This document shows positions 53,148-60,853 of a stretch of DNA of 64,000 nucleotides, piece by piece (position 1 is the stretch's first letter; every line of letters begins with the position of its first letter). Position numbers and translations under genes: made by a program. Below the pieces are notes generated by a model, which worked only from the letters and a program-made list of their open reading frames with translations, was not told the origin of the DNA and ran no database searches. Source of the stretch: Bog-473 sp963738135 (GTDB lineage Bacteria; Actinomycetota; Acidimicrobiia; Acidimicrobiales; RAAP-2); contig CAVTVK010000004.1 of the NCBI GenBank assembly GCA_963738135.1, positions 868,001-932,000 on the forward strand, read 5' to 3'.

Positions 53148-53191
53148 GGAGCCTGAGAGGAGATTCGAACTCCTGACCTGCGCATTACGAG
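53148..53191 (-). repeat. tRNA-Thr(CGU) 3'-half fragment, copy 2 (putative att site)
   Basis: A perfect 44-nt copy of 50523-50566 in the same orientation; both flanks differ immediately outside. It would be the junction between the TetR/MFS cassette and the phage-like element to the right, and the intact tRNA-Thr(CGU) is predicted beyond position 64000. Confidence 0.85.
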
Positions 53192-53325
53192 TGTGAGCAA
53201 TCCTGTGTCAGTGGACATCCGGCCACACCTGGACGCTACTGACCAGGACATTTGCGGAGCAGTTGCCGACTATGCCCTGTTCGTGTCGTGCACAGATATG
53301 GGGTGGATATGGGGTGAGCCCAGGG

Positions 53326-53857
53326 TCAGCCTTTCGACGACGAGGTCTGAAGTGTCAGAAGAACGGCGAAGAGTGATAGGTCGGTCGACTCCTGCAGCGT
53401 GTTCAACTTCGAGATCGCGTCTTTCGCGCCGTCGATCAACGTCAGCACGCCGGGGCGGCTGAATGAAGCGAGATGGTCGTAGTCCGCCTCATGGCGGGCC
53501 TGTTGGAGATCCTTGAATGTCCCGGCAACGTCAACGAGCGTCACATTCTGGCGAAGCTGGGCGATGGCAAAGCCGGTCAGCCGCGGCAATGAGCTGGTGC
53601 CACTCACGCGTTCACATACGGATAGGAGTGAGCGGTGTTCGTAGTTGCGCGCTGAGCTGAAGTCTGTCGGCTTCCTGGGTATCACTTGGAAGAAGCGCGA
53701 GAGTTGAGACCGAGACCATGTGATGGAAAAGGGCGTAGTAAGCCGCGGATACAGCCCTTCGCAGATTGGCGTTGCGGGGTTGGCCTCCCCCCGCGAATCT
53801 CCCGGCAAGTTCCTCAGCCTGGCGAATCAACCAATCGGGTCTGATCGCCCGCTGCAC
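53326..53857 (-). CDS. HEPN-domain protein (frameshifted)
   Basis: A HEPN/UPF0332-like helical protein of about 176 residues. The first frame reads RPDWLIRQAEELAGRFAGGG and NLRRAVSAAYYALFHHMVSV, the hallmark 'RRAVSxAYYALFH' helix. The second frame has YEHRSLLSVCERVSG and FKDLQQARHEADYDHLASFS. The switch lies at about 53655-53690, and the total is one base over a multiple of three. HEPN proteins are often toxins or RNases paired with a small partner, and a 113-residue gene sits just upstream. The RNase motif Rx4-6H is not obvious (ARHEAD is a candidate), so activity is uncertain. Confidence 0.7.
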
Positions 53858-53876
53858 TGGAAGCCAGAGCTACTAC

Positions 53877-54218
53877 TCAGGCGTCCGGAAACAGGCGAGC
53901 CTCGTCGTCACCCTGCGGAGAGTCGGTTTCGGGTGAAACCGTCACGTAGATCGGAATCTCAATCGGCGGGATCTCTCGAGCGACCTCGAGCACACGACGA
54001 CGCAGCATCAGGATGTCGTCGTAGGGCCATGTATCGTCAGTCGGATCGGCCAATGTCGCTGCGACAAAAAGAGCGCGGTCGCCATTGGCATCCTCGGAAA
54101 TAGTGAGGTCAACCGCCACGACACGCGTTGACCCGAATGTCTGCCCTCGCAGCGCCTCTCCGATACGTTCAACGTCCGCCACGGTCTCCGCCGCTACCGA
54201 GGATCCCATAATAAACAT
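53877..54218 (-). CDS. Hypothetical partner of the HEPN protein
   Basis: A 113-residue acidic protein starting ATG 54218 (MFIMGSSVAAETVADVERIG). Features are VVAVDLTISEDANGDRALFV, TWPYDDILMLRRRVLEVARE and an acidic tail (PETDSPQGDDEARLFPDA). It ends 19 nt before the HEPN gene on the same strand, as expected of a two-gene module. I do not recognise the family; the alternating strand/helix pattern is consistent with a small alpha/beta antitoxin-like partner. An upstream TTG at 54281 is in frame. Confidence 0.6.
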   Translation of the reverse strand: MFIMGSSVAAETVADVERIGEALRGQTFGSTRVVAVDLTISEDANGDRALFVAATLADPTDDTWPYDDILMLRRRVLEVAREIPPIEIPIYVTVSPETDSPQGDDEARLFPDA

Positions 54219-54292
54219 CGTACCCCCAACCCCGCCAAATATGTCGACTCGGTAGACACTGCAACCATCTTGCCAGGACAAGGCAACTCAGC

Positions 54293-54587
54293 TCAGGCAA
54301 CAGAGAGCCGCATCTCCCGACGCTGCCGGTCGTCGGTGCCGCCCCACAGCCCCTGCAGATCCGAATCCGCCAGCGCCGTCTCGAGGCACTCCTGACGGAC
54401 GGGGCACTTCGCACAGAGCGCCCGCAGGTCTCCATACTCCGCCTTCGGTCCCGATGAAATGCTCCGGTCCGCCGCCGCGACACGCGGCCAGCTTGTGCCA
54501 TGACGGCCGCCCCAGCCAGTCCTCGAGCGAACCGGGGAGCTCGCTGGATCCGGGGGCGCGCATCAACGACGGGGTAAGCGGGTTCAC
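54293..54587 (-). CDS. WhiB-family iron-sulfur regulator (frameshifted)
   Basis: A Wbl protein of about 97 residues. GTG 54587 has a strong GGAGG ribosome-binding site. The first frame gives SWHKLAACRGGGPEHFIG (Cys 1). After one extra G at about 54446 the second frame continues PKAEYGDLRALCAKCPVRQE and CLETALADSDLQGLWGG, supplying Cys 2-4 (CxxCx5C) and the GLWGG turn. It ends SVA at 54293. The four Cys residues bind a [4Fe-4S] cluster in the family. WhiB genes occur both on actinobacterial chromosomes and in their phages; here it is inside the mobile region. Confidence 0.88.
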
Positions 54588-54734
54588 GGGACCTCCAAGG
54601 ATAGGGATGCGTTGTCTCGGTCCGGTTCGCGTCCTACTGGTAAGGATTTACCAGTAGACGTGACGGGCACGCGGCGTATCAGTCGCTGGACCCCTCAGCC
54701 TCTTCCCACATGCCACCATTCCGGCCGCGCACGC

Positions 54735-54798
54735 CATGCGGTCCAGGGGGGTGAGGTGGCCGGTCCAGCCCCTCTCCGCCTAGGGGGTTGGGCCGCGA
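54735..54798 (+). repeat. Direct repeat flanking the DUF2510 gene, copy 1
   Basis: About 60 nt (GGGGGTGAGGTGGC, CCAGCCCCTC, GGGTTGGGCCGCG) that recurs diverged but in the same order at 55755-55826. The non-coding region 54588-54976 that contains it shows no supported gene. Confidence 0.55.
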
Positions 54799-54818
54799 GC
54801 AGAGAAGGACGACCCGCG

Positions 54819-54967
54819 GTTACGGCTGTTGCGGCACCGGCCCCACACGGCCAGAATCAGCAGCGGCAGCCGACCCACCAGATACCGCCGTGGTGCAGTC
54901 GGGCGCGCCTTGTGGGGTGAGGTTTTAGCCCCCAACCTTGGGTCGCCTCCCAGGGTTGGGGCGCGCC
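54819..54967 (-). repeat. Dispersed repeat, copy 2 (inverted relative to 50251-50393)
   Basis: About 149 nt, the reverse-complement counterpart of the copy at 50251. Its right end contains a potential hairpin (CCCCCAACC ... GGGTTGGGG) just downstream of the DUF2510 stop, so it may also act as a terminator. Confidence 0.65.
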
Positions 54968-54976
54968 ATTCAGCCG

Positions 54977-55570
54977 CTAGAAGCGGAGCTGCGCCTTCAG
55001 CACCACGTAGCAGGTCGGCGCATCGCCGGCTGGCACAGTAACTTGCCAAGGCAAGTTCGAAGTGCCTAGCGCTCCGCCCTCGAAGTTGATCTGGAACGTC
55101 TTTACCCCAACGCTCTTGGACTGCGTGCCCGTTGCAACAGCGACGAACGCGGTGATGGGGGCGACTGTCGCGTTCTGAACGGTCCCCGAAGCAACTGCAT
55201 TTGAACCGTCTCGTACGCAGGAGGTGCTCTGCAACGCAGCGAGCTGTGGGGTGCCGTTGTAGACGGACAGTACCAAAGCACTTGGACCGCTCCCGAGTGT
55301 CACGACCAAGACGAGGATCAACGCCACGACGCCGGCGCCGATCCCCGCTGCGACCTTGAACCATCCCGTCCGAGTCAAACGAATCGGTTGAACTGAACTG
55401 AAGTTCCCTTGAGAAGCAGGTTCTGGCAAGGTGGGTGCGGGCGTTTGGCTCGACCAACCAGAGCCATCCCAATACTTTTGCTGGGCCTGGTTATGTGGAT
55501 CGGGGTACCAACCCGCAGGGACGGCGGTAGGAGCCGTGGGTGGTCCTGGGTCCTGGCTGATTTGGCTCAT
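54977..55570 (-). CDS. DUF2510 membrane protein
   Basis: A 197-residue protein with an N-terminal DUF2510 motif (PAGWYPDPHNQAQQKYWDGS), a Pro-rich linker, one transmembrane helix (VAAGIGAGVVALILVLVVTL) and an extracellular domain of about 110 residues with two Cys (STSCVRDG, PTCYVV). DUF2510 is a short Trp/Tyr-rich cytoplasmic motif found at the N-termini of many actinobacterial membrane proteins. ATG 55570 is chosen because the family motif follows shortly after; an open frame extends 16 codons upstream. It is flanked by short direct repeats. Confidence 0.8.
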   Translation of the reverse strand: MSQISQDPGPPTAPTAVPAGWYPDPHNQAQQKYWDGSGWSSQTPAPTLPEPASQGNFSSVQPIRLTRTGWFKVAAGIGAGVVALILVLVVTLGSGPSALVLSVYNGTPQLAALQSTSCVRDGSNAVASGTVQNATVAPITAFVAVATGTQSKSVGVKTFQINFEGGALGTSNLPWQVTVPAGDAPTCYVVLKAQLRF

Positions 55571-56145
55571 TGTCGAACCGCCTTTCGCAGATCCGCCCTG
55601 CGGCACACATCGACACATTCATCCAAATCCTTGACGATCCCTTGGGTCGGATCGGGGTGGACCTAGCCACACGGCTCAAGGGGTGAGGTGGACCTGGGGC
55701 GGTATCACGCGCTCAACTCGCGACCTCTACTGGACGCCATCGCTCGCGGCCGTGCAGACCGCACACGGCAGCGAGGGGGTGAGATGGCTGGCCCAGCCCC
55801 TCCCGACAGTCGGGTTGGGCCGCGGATTATGCGCTGCCGAGAATCGATCAGGTGATTGGGACAACCGCTGCCGGGTATTAGCTCAACGCACCTAGTCAGT
55901 CACGATGGCGGGTGTGCGTGAGCGGCCCTCCCCCGCGACTGGAGAGCCTTGTTCCGCGCCGGGCGCCGCAGTGCCCGGCCCAGGGGCGTTGTGGCCATTT
56001 TCTTCGCACGGGTGGCCGCTTCGCGACTCGCCGCCTTGCAAGTTGGTACACCCTTGTCGTGTCGGGCCTATTCGGGTGGTCTGAAGTATCCTGCTCCCGG
56101 CGGTAGGGGTACGACAGGCGGTAAGCGTTTTCGGAGGTGTCGGCA
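55571..56145. other. 575-nt region without a supported gene
   Basis: It contains the upstream region of the DUF2510 gene, a direct-repeat copy (55755-55826) and the leader of the small rightward gene at 56146. No conserved coding frame seen. Confidence 0.5.
55755..55826 (+). repeat. Direct repeat flanking the DUF2510 gene, copy 2
   Basis: The second copy of the roughly 60-nt repeat at 54735-54798 (GGGGGTGAGATGGC, CCAGCCCCTC, GGGTTGGGCCGCG). Confidence 0.55.
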
Positions 56146-56328
56146 GTGCGAACGCGCCATCATCCAAGGGCATCGGAGCGAAACGATGGGAGTTGGATGG
56201 TCAGCTGCCCAGAGTGCGCCCAGGCCGGCGATGTGCCGATCGGGATCGGGATGGCGCTTGGATCCCGATTGACAGCCGAAAGGCTGGTCGAGAACCACAC
56301 GGCGGGACCTACCGTTCGAGCTCGCTAG
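56146..56328 (+). CDS. Small zinc-ribbon-like protein
   Basis: A 60-residue protein from GTG 56146, preceded by GGAGG at a normal distance (GTG 56137 is an in-frame alternative). It holds a CxxC pair in WMVSCPECAQAGDVPIGIGM followed by TAERLVENH, a pattern seen in small proteins of actinobacteria and their phages. A single zinc site completed by the His is possible. Function unknown. It is the only clear rightward gene in this stretch apart from the DUF6907 gene. Confidence 0.6.
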   Translation: MRTRHHPRASERNDGSWMVSCPECAQAGDVPIGIGMALGSRLTAERLVENHTAGPTVRAR

Positions 56329-56340
56329 ATCCTGCGGGCG

Positions 56341-56466
56341 TCAACTGCTCATGGCATAGCCGATGGCAAAGCCCACCCCTAGCGCCGCGAGAACGCACAC
56401 GACGATTCCCACCCACCCGACGACGCTTCGCCGGATTGTGATGGTTTGAGCGTGCTTGGCGGCCAC
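56341..56466 (-). CDS. Small single-pass membrane protein
   Basis: A 41-residue reading frame from GTG 56466. A basic N-terminus (AAKHAQTITIRRSVV) is followed by one strongly hydrophobic helix (GWVGIVVCVLAALGVGFAIG) and ends YAMSS. The sharp amphipathic layout supports a real small membrane protein, though no ribosome-binding site is evident and the size invites caution. Confidence 0.4.
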   Translation of the reverse strand: MAAKHAQTITIRRSVVGWVGIVVCVLAALGVGFAIGYAMSS

Positions 56467-56618
56467 GTAGAGACGCTACTTCGGGGCCGATGTTCTCAGC
56501 CTTAGCGAGTTCACCATTCCGTCACATAGTTCACGTGGAGGTCGCGTTGAAAGGCGCTACTGACCGTGGCGGTGGCAAGTGTGGGCCTGTCCTGATCATC
56601 TGGACGGGCTGACGGGAC

Positions 56619-56852
56619 TCAGGGAGTTGGGCCGGCGTCAGAGCTAGAAGTGTCGTGTGGGCCAGGTCTGCGCCAGTAGTGAAAATGCGCCGCGTGCCAA
56701 ACCCGAGTCTCCGCTCCTCCCCCGGTCGCCCAGGTGATGGCATGGGTCGACACCAGCTCCCAGCCCTTGTCTGTCCACCTTTCAAGGTCGTCCTGAATCG
56801 TCATATCGGTCGCGTCCTGAACAGAAGAGACGCGATACACCCAGCCAGCCAT
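56619..56852 (-). CDS. Small DUF4177-like protein
   Basis: A 77-residue protein from ATG 56852 with AAGGGGG upstream. Sequence: WVYRVSSVQDATDMTIQDDL, ERWTDKGWELVSTHAI, then VWHAAHFHYWRRP. The pattern 'Y.V.......ll...G.eGWelv' followed by an aromatic strand is that of DUF4177-type small proteins, common in phages. Role unknown. Confidence 0.65.
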   Translation of the reverse strand: MAGWVYRVSSVQDATDMTIQDDLERWTDKGWELVSTHAITWATGGGAETRVWHAAHFHYWRRPGPHDTSSSDAGPTP

Positions 56853-57173
56853 CACGCCCCCTTGACGATTTCTCGCCCCGTCGCCTTCGCCCACTTCTCC
56901 ACGTCGGGCATTTTTGCCCCAAGCGCGCATCAATATGCGGACCCCAACCCGTCAACTTCGCGCCGAAGTGACGAGGCGTCTACCAACACTTGTGCACATC
57001 TGTCAGTAGATGTGCCAAGACATGCCAAAGTGTGCCAAAACCGCAGTTCAGCGCATGAAAATGGGCCTTGACGGCGATGCGCCGCGAGCACATACTGCCC
57101 ATCGACAACAGTGCCCCGGCGCCGGCGTGCACCGGCCCGAGGCGTGGCCATCACCTACAACGGAGGTAACGAC

Positions 57174-57500
57174 ATGCAGCAGGCTATCGACGGAGCGAAC
57201 GTTCAGGCGTGTCCCGAGTGGTGCGCGGGATGCACGCCAGAGGATGAAGGTGGTTTCGGCCACTTCGGAGAGCTGCGGAACGTCGGTCTAAGCCTCATGG
57301 CACCAAGTCTGGAGCGGGGCTTCGTCACGCCAGGCCTGCAGGCCTGCGTCGTGAAGTATCACGAGGACGCGCTGCCCGTGATCAGCCTGAGCACGGGCGA
57401 AGGCAGAGACGAGGAGTTCAAGCTGACCATCGGCGAGGCTTTGGACCTAGCCAAGATCCTGCAGGGCCTTACCGGAGAACTCGCGGAGGCGGACGAGTAA
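57174..57500 (+). CDS. DUF6907-like hypothetical protein
   Basis: A 108-residue protein from ATG 57174 with a textbook GGAGGTAACGAC upstream. It begins with a Cys motif (ACPEWCAGCTPEDEGGFGHF), has a beta-rich middle (GLQACVVKYHEDALPVISLS) and a C-terminal helix (LTIGEALDLAKILQGLTGEL). The CPxWC start and layout match the DUF6907 family of actinobacterial and phage proteins. Function unknown. Confidence 0.72.
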   Translation: MQQAIDGANVQACPEWCAGCTPEDEGGFGHFGELRNVGLSLMAPSLERGFVTPGLQACVVKYHEDALPVISLSTGEGRDEEFKLTIGEALDLAKILQGLTGELAEADE

Positions 57501-57554
57501 TACCGCAAGTCAAGTCCAGCGTCTCGGCCCAGCTTCGGCGGGCGCCGCTTCGCG

Positions 57555-58184
57555 TTAACTGCGGACTACAACGGGCGGCCCCACGTAGCGGTCTCTGGCG
57601 ATGACGACTGGGTTCACCCCCTCCGGAACGTCAATGAGCCACTTCATGCGGTATTGGCCGGTGCCCGAATCGGGCAACATCAGGATCGCACTGTTGTGCC
57701 CCGGTGCCAGAACCTGCTCCGGCCGTTCGCCGAACGCCGCCGGATAGGTAGCTGTCTCGCCATTGGGCGCGGTGATCTCGCAGCGCAGGTTACGGACTGT
57801 GTGCCAATGAAGAGATTTCACGTGGACGCCGATTGCGCCTCCGAGCGTGAAGATCTCGTGTTCGGGGCGCCAATGGAGGCGCCGAGACCAGGGAAGCCAC
57901 TGGATCAAGGCAACGATCCCAATCCCCACCGCCATCCCCACGAGACCGCCGAGGATCACACTGAGGGCGACACCCAGGTTCCCCTCCCCGGATCCGATCT
58001 TCCCGGCGAAGAAAAGGGCTCCGAAAATCCCAGTCGTGAGAAGGGTGACAAATGTTGCCCAGAGCTTGCTCACGACCAAACGCTCCGCGTCGCGAAGAGC
58101 ACGACCGATCCAGCCCCACCGTCCGAAGGTGCAGTGATACTCCCCCAACGGGGCGCTTGTTGGCCCGCCCTCGTAGAAGACCAC
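57555..58184 (-). CDS. Two-helix membrane protein, hypothetical
   Basis: A 209-residue protein with two transmembrane helices (LWATFVTLLTTGIFGALFFA and GVALSVILGGLVGMAVGIGI) and a C-terminal beta-rich extramembrane domain of about 110 residues (NLRCEITAPNGETATYPAAF, VNPVVIARDRYVGPPVVV). I do not recognise it. It occupies the place, downstream of the prohead protease, where a capsid gene would normally be expected. Confidence 0.6.
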   Translation of the reverse strand: MVFYEGGPTSAPLGEYHCTFGRWGWIGRALRDAERLVVSKLWATFVTLLTTGIFGALFFAGKIGSGEGNLGVALSVILGGLVGMAVGIGIVALIQWLPWSRRLHWRPEHEIFTLGGAIGVHVKSLHWHTVRNLRCEITAPNGETATYPAAFGERPEQVLAPGHNSAILMLPDSGTGQYRMKWLIDVPEGVNPVVIARDRYVGPPVVVRS

Positions 58185-58449
58185 CGGCAGATCCTATGAG
58201 CACGAGCGACTGAGGCGCGTGCTCCTTCCAGCTGTTCAATCACCAAGGGCGCCGTAATGCTGGGTTTCATACGTCTGCTCAGAATCCCCACACGGCGTGG
58301 TCCCACGTGCCCGAATCCCAAAGGGCGAACTCTTTGGGCCCGACGGGAGTCACCGCCAGGGTGGGAGCGATGCCGGGAACGTCATCGGCATTCGGCATGG
58401 TCGGTTACCTATCTCTCGATCATTTGGCGAGCCGGGACGCGGAAAGAAA

Positions 58450-58465
58450 CGTTCGCATGCGAACG
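58450..58465. promoter_or_regulatory. Perfect 16-bp palindrome
   Basis: CGTTCGCATGCGAACG is self-complementary over its full length. It resembles a repressor operator (GTTC-N6-GAAC half-sites) but is the inverse arrangement of the actinobacterial LexA box. Confidence 0.5.
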
Positions 58466-58492
58466 ATCTGCCTCGGCGGCGGGTTGGCCCCG

Positions 58493-58537
58493 GCCTGGGG
58501 TGACGCGGCGAAAGGAATAGCCCGCGTCACCCCAGGC
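58493..58537. terminator. Strong hairpin terminator in the phage-like element
   Basis: A 16-bp perfect stem (GCCTGGGGTGACGCGG / CCGCGTCACCCCAGGC) with a 13-nt loop, about 145 nt past the stop of the leftward prohead protease operon and followed on the plus strand by TTTCGG. Confidence 0.75.
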
Positions 58538-58682
58538 TTTCGGTGATGCAGTAGGCCGGCCGGGCGCCCGCAGAGACGACCCGGACCGGCCCACTGCGAA
58601 CGGTGCAGCGGGGCTCCAACCGCCGCCACACCGTGCGTCCGCGCCACCCAGAGGGGGATGGACGACGCAGGCGAGCATTGGA

Positions 58683-59477
58683 CTACTTGACGCGCCGGAG
58701 CGGTGGCCGGCCGAGTCGAAGGAGGTCCTGGTCGATGCGGAGGACCCGCTCGAGGCGTTTGGCCCGTGAGCCGGTGCCGTCCTGGTTGTCGAGTCCGGGT
58801 CCGTTCCCGCCACCGCCGCCGAGAGTGCCGTCGTCTCCGCCCTGGTCCGGCAAGAGGTTCTCCGGAACGTCCAGCAACTCAACCGATGTCGTCGTTGAGG
58901 CGGGATAGCAGACCGCACTTACGTCAAAGAGGGCGGCGAATGAGTCGATCTCGCGATAGCTGAGGTCGTCGTTCCAAACGTCTGAGCCGACGCGAAAGCC
59001 GACGCTCATTTGATTGATATCACCGCGGCCAACGGCCAGGGCGAGATCTGCCGCTACCGTCTGGCGAGGGTCCAGCGTCGCGACGCAGTTGAGCGACTTC
59101 GGGCTGTCCGACAAGACAAGCGTTCCGCTCGTCGTGCGCGCCAGAGTCAGCCCGTCGTGGTTGTAGAGGAACTTCGTGTCACTGGTCGGCAGAATGGCTT
59201 TAAGCGCGCCCGCCCTGACAACTTCGGTGAAGCTGCCCCACTGATCGTTAACCGTGTAGGGGGTGTCGTACTGGACGGGCGCGCCCCGGAGCGTGATGGC
59301 AGTGGAGGAGTTGGTGCCGGATGCCCGCATCGTCGGCCCAGTGGCCATGGCGATGCCGAACTGTCGGTCTTCCCTCCCGTTGCGGTAGTCGGTCCGCGAC
59401 TCCTTGCCGCGCCTGGCGTCTCGGGCCACGCGCTTCTCGTCGGCCGACCATCTCGGTTTGCGTTCGGGTTCAGTCAT
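58683..59477 (-). CDS. HK97-family phage prohead protease
   Basis: A 264-residue U35-type prohead protease. The core reads ITLRGAPVQYDTPYTVNDQW, GALKAILPTSDTKFLYNHDG (catalytic His), and GRGDINQMSVGFRV (catalytic Ser). In HK97-like phages it cleaves the capsid scaffold (delta domain) during maturation. A Gly-rich linker and a basic tail (RLGRPPLRRVK) follow; the N-terminus is a charged extension. It overlaps the upstream gene by 4 nt. Its substrate, the major capsid protein, is not in the window. Confidence 0.92.
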   Translation of the reverse strand: MTEPERKPRWSADEKRVARDARRGKESRTDYRNGREDRQFGIAMATGPTMRASGTNSSTAITLRGAPVQYDTPYTVNDQWGSFTEVVRAGALKAILPTSDTKFLYNHDGLTLARTTSGTLVLSDSPKSLNCVATLDPRQTVAADLALAVGRGDINQMSVGFRVGSDVWNDDLSYREIDSFAALFDVSAVCYPASTTTSVELLDVPENLLPDQGGDDGTLGGGGGNGPGLDNQDGTGSRAKRLERVLRIDQDLLRLGRPPLRRVK

Positions 59478-59731
59478 GGTGATGTCTCCTTCAGTAGATT
59501 CGCCTCAGCCGCCTCGAGCCGCTCGTCGAGTAGGCGAACGCGTGCCGTCGACCAGTTGCCGGCGTTCGGCGGGGGTGGTGCGGCGATGGCGGCACGCACG
59601 TATACGCGAGCGTGGCGGACCGCTTCGAGCGCACGCTTGCGCCGACGGGCGGACTTCGCCGAGTCGGCCAGGTCGAGGGCTCTGACGGTTTCGTCGATCA
59701 GTGATGTGGGGGGTCGTTTTAGGAGTTCCAC
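59474..59731 (-). CDS. Small helical hypothetical protein of the phage operon
   Basis: An 85-residue basic protein from GTG 59731, predicted to be helical (TVRALDLADSAKSARRRKRA, LLDERLEAAEANLLKETSP). Its stop overlaps the prohead protease start (ATGA) and its start abuts the stop of the previous gene. Function unknown; a scaffold or head-associated role would be a guess. Confidence 0.6.
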   Translation of the reverse strand: MELLKRPPTSLIDETVRALDLADSAKSARRRKRALEAVRHARVYVRAAIAAPPPPNAGNWSTARVRLLDERLEAAEANLLKETSP

Positions 59732-59971
59732 TCAGATCACGTCCATGGGGATGCGATCCGGGACTTGTATGATGGGCTGGCGCGCGGCGATTTCCTCGGC
59801 CAAGTGCGGCGCGGAGTCGGCAAGCAGATCTATGCACTCGTCGACATGACGGGCGGCCTCGAGGAGCGCGGCCATTACGTCAACGTTGCGGCTCAGCTCG
59901 AAGGTCGAGGCGTAAATCGTTCGTACAGTGAGCAGCTGCTCCAGAAGCTTTGTTTTGGTCTCGGGACTCAT
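59732..59971 (-). CDS. Small hypothetical protein of the phage operon
   Basis: A 79-residue acidic, helical protein from ATG 59971 (MSPETKTKLLEQLLTVRTIY, then ALLEAARHVDECIDLLADSA). The ATG overlaps the stop of the upstream gene (ATGA), which marks the start well. No domain recognised. Confidence 0.6.
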   Translation of the reverse strand: MSPETKTKLLEQLLTVRTIYASTFELSRNVDVMAALLEAARHVDECIDLLADSAPHLAEEIAARQPIIQVPDRIPMDVI

Positions 59972-60292
59972 ATCTTTTCTCCAATCCGGTGCAGTTCGTA
60001 TCCGGCGGCCCGCAGCTCCTGGGCCATCTGTTCGGTCCGATGTTGACGTTCGCTGACCATCGAGGTCGGCGCGCAGCGGTGAGTGGACACCGCGAACGTA
60101 TGTATCGCCGCAATCACCGCAAGTGGTGGTGCGGGTGCGCTCGCGCTCGATGGCACCTTGAACGTCCCGCAGGTTGCTCGCAGCCCGCTTCGTTCCGGCA
60201 CATGTGTGACCGTGCTCCTGGCCAAGCGGGCAAGTGAACGGGCACCAGGCGCAGTGGAACTGCGGCGGTTTGTTCTCGAGGTACGTCTTCAT
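59968..60292 (-). CDS. Zinc-finger protein of the phage operon (frameshifted)
   Basis: Starts ATG 60292 with GAAAGGA upstream: MKTYLENKPPQFHCAWCPFT, CPLGQEHGHTC, then ERERTRTTTCGDCGDTYVRG. This gives several Cys pairs (CxxC, CGDC). The frame then has to shift, because the next gene's ATG overlaps a stop at 59968 in a second frame that reads HRCAPTSMVSERQHRTEQMA and ends YELHRIGEKI. The total is one base over a multiple of three. Read without the shift, the frame would run on into the next gene. It is probably a small DNA- or protein-binding zinc protein. Confidence 0.55.
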
Positions 60293-60441
60293 TTCTTGGG
60301 GGTCCTTTCGGTCAGGACGAGGCGCAACGCCCGCAGCTCGTCCACAATCGCCAACAGAACATCGATGGATGCGCGAGCGTGTTCGTTGCGACTCTCGGCG
60401 TACTGCCTGGCTCGTTCGGCGTGGTCGACTGGTTCGGTCAC
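60289..60441 (-). CDS. 50-residue hypothetical protein
   Basis: Starts GTG 60441, overlapping the upstream stop (GTGA), and ends overlapping the next ATG (ATGA). The protein is a single charged amphipathic helix (HAERARQYAESRNEHARASI, DVLLAIVDELRALRLVL). The double 4-nt overlaps are good evidence that it is real despite its size. Function unknown. Confidence 0.6.
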   Translation of the reverse strand: MTEPVDHAERARQYAESRNEHARASIDVLLAIVDELRALRLVLTERTPKK

Positions 60442-60825
60442 GAGCGCGCACCGGTGTCGAGCTGCACACCAAGCTCGAGGAGATCGGCCCGCAGAGTGTC
60501 AACCTTCAGGCGGCGTGCCTGCGCTTCTCGGTAGCCGGGGCGTTCGGTCTCGGGGAGAAGGCAGACATCGCCGTTGTCTCGAATGTCGACCAAGGAGGCG
60601 TGCACCATCGCCTGCAACCAACACTGTGCAGTTTCGGGGTCGGCGTTGCGATTGGCGGCGCCGATAATCCTGGCCGCGTGCGCTCGGTCGTACCATTGGC
60701 CGGGCGTAAGGGCCAGGTCTGCGGGCGGGGATGTCGGCCATCTCGCGGTCGAGCTCGGATGGCGTCATCGCGGGCGGCTGCGGCTCCTTTGTCCCGGTGT
60801 AGACCATTTTCAAGGCATTTCTCAT
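60438..60825 (-). CDS. Hypothetical protein of the phage operon (frameshifted)
   Basis: About 128 residues. It starts ATG 60825 (MRNALKMVYTGTKEPQPPAM) with AAAGGA upstream. One extra C near 60740 shifts the frame from TPSELDREMADIPA to DLALTPGQWYDRAHAARIIG, after which ETAQCWLQAMVHASLVDIRD runs to the stop at 60438 that overlaps the next start. The helical 'AARIIGAANRNADPETAQCW' region resembles a small phage helix-turn-helix or structural helix. No family assigned. Confidence 0.55.
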
Positions 60826-60853
60826 GGGTGGTCCTTTCTTGGGGTTGGACATC

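Larger units (their letters stand above)
58185..58682. other. 498-nt non-coding region downstream of the prohead protease
   Basis: Holds a 16-bp perfect palindrome (58450) and a strong hairpin (58493-58537). Open frames here lack start signals and conserved motifs. Confidence 0.55.
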
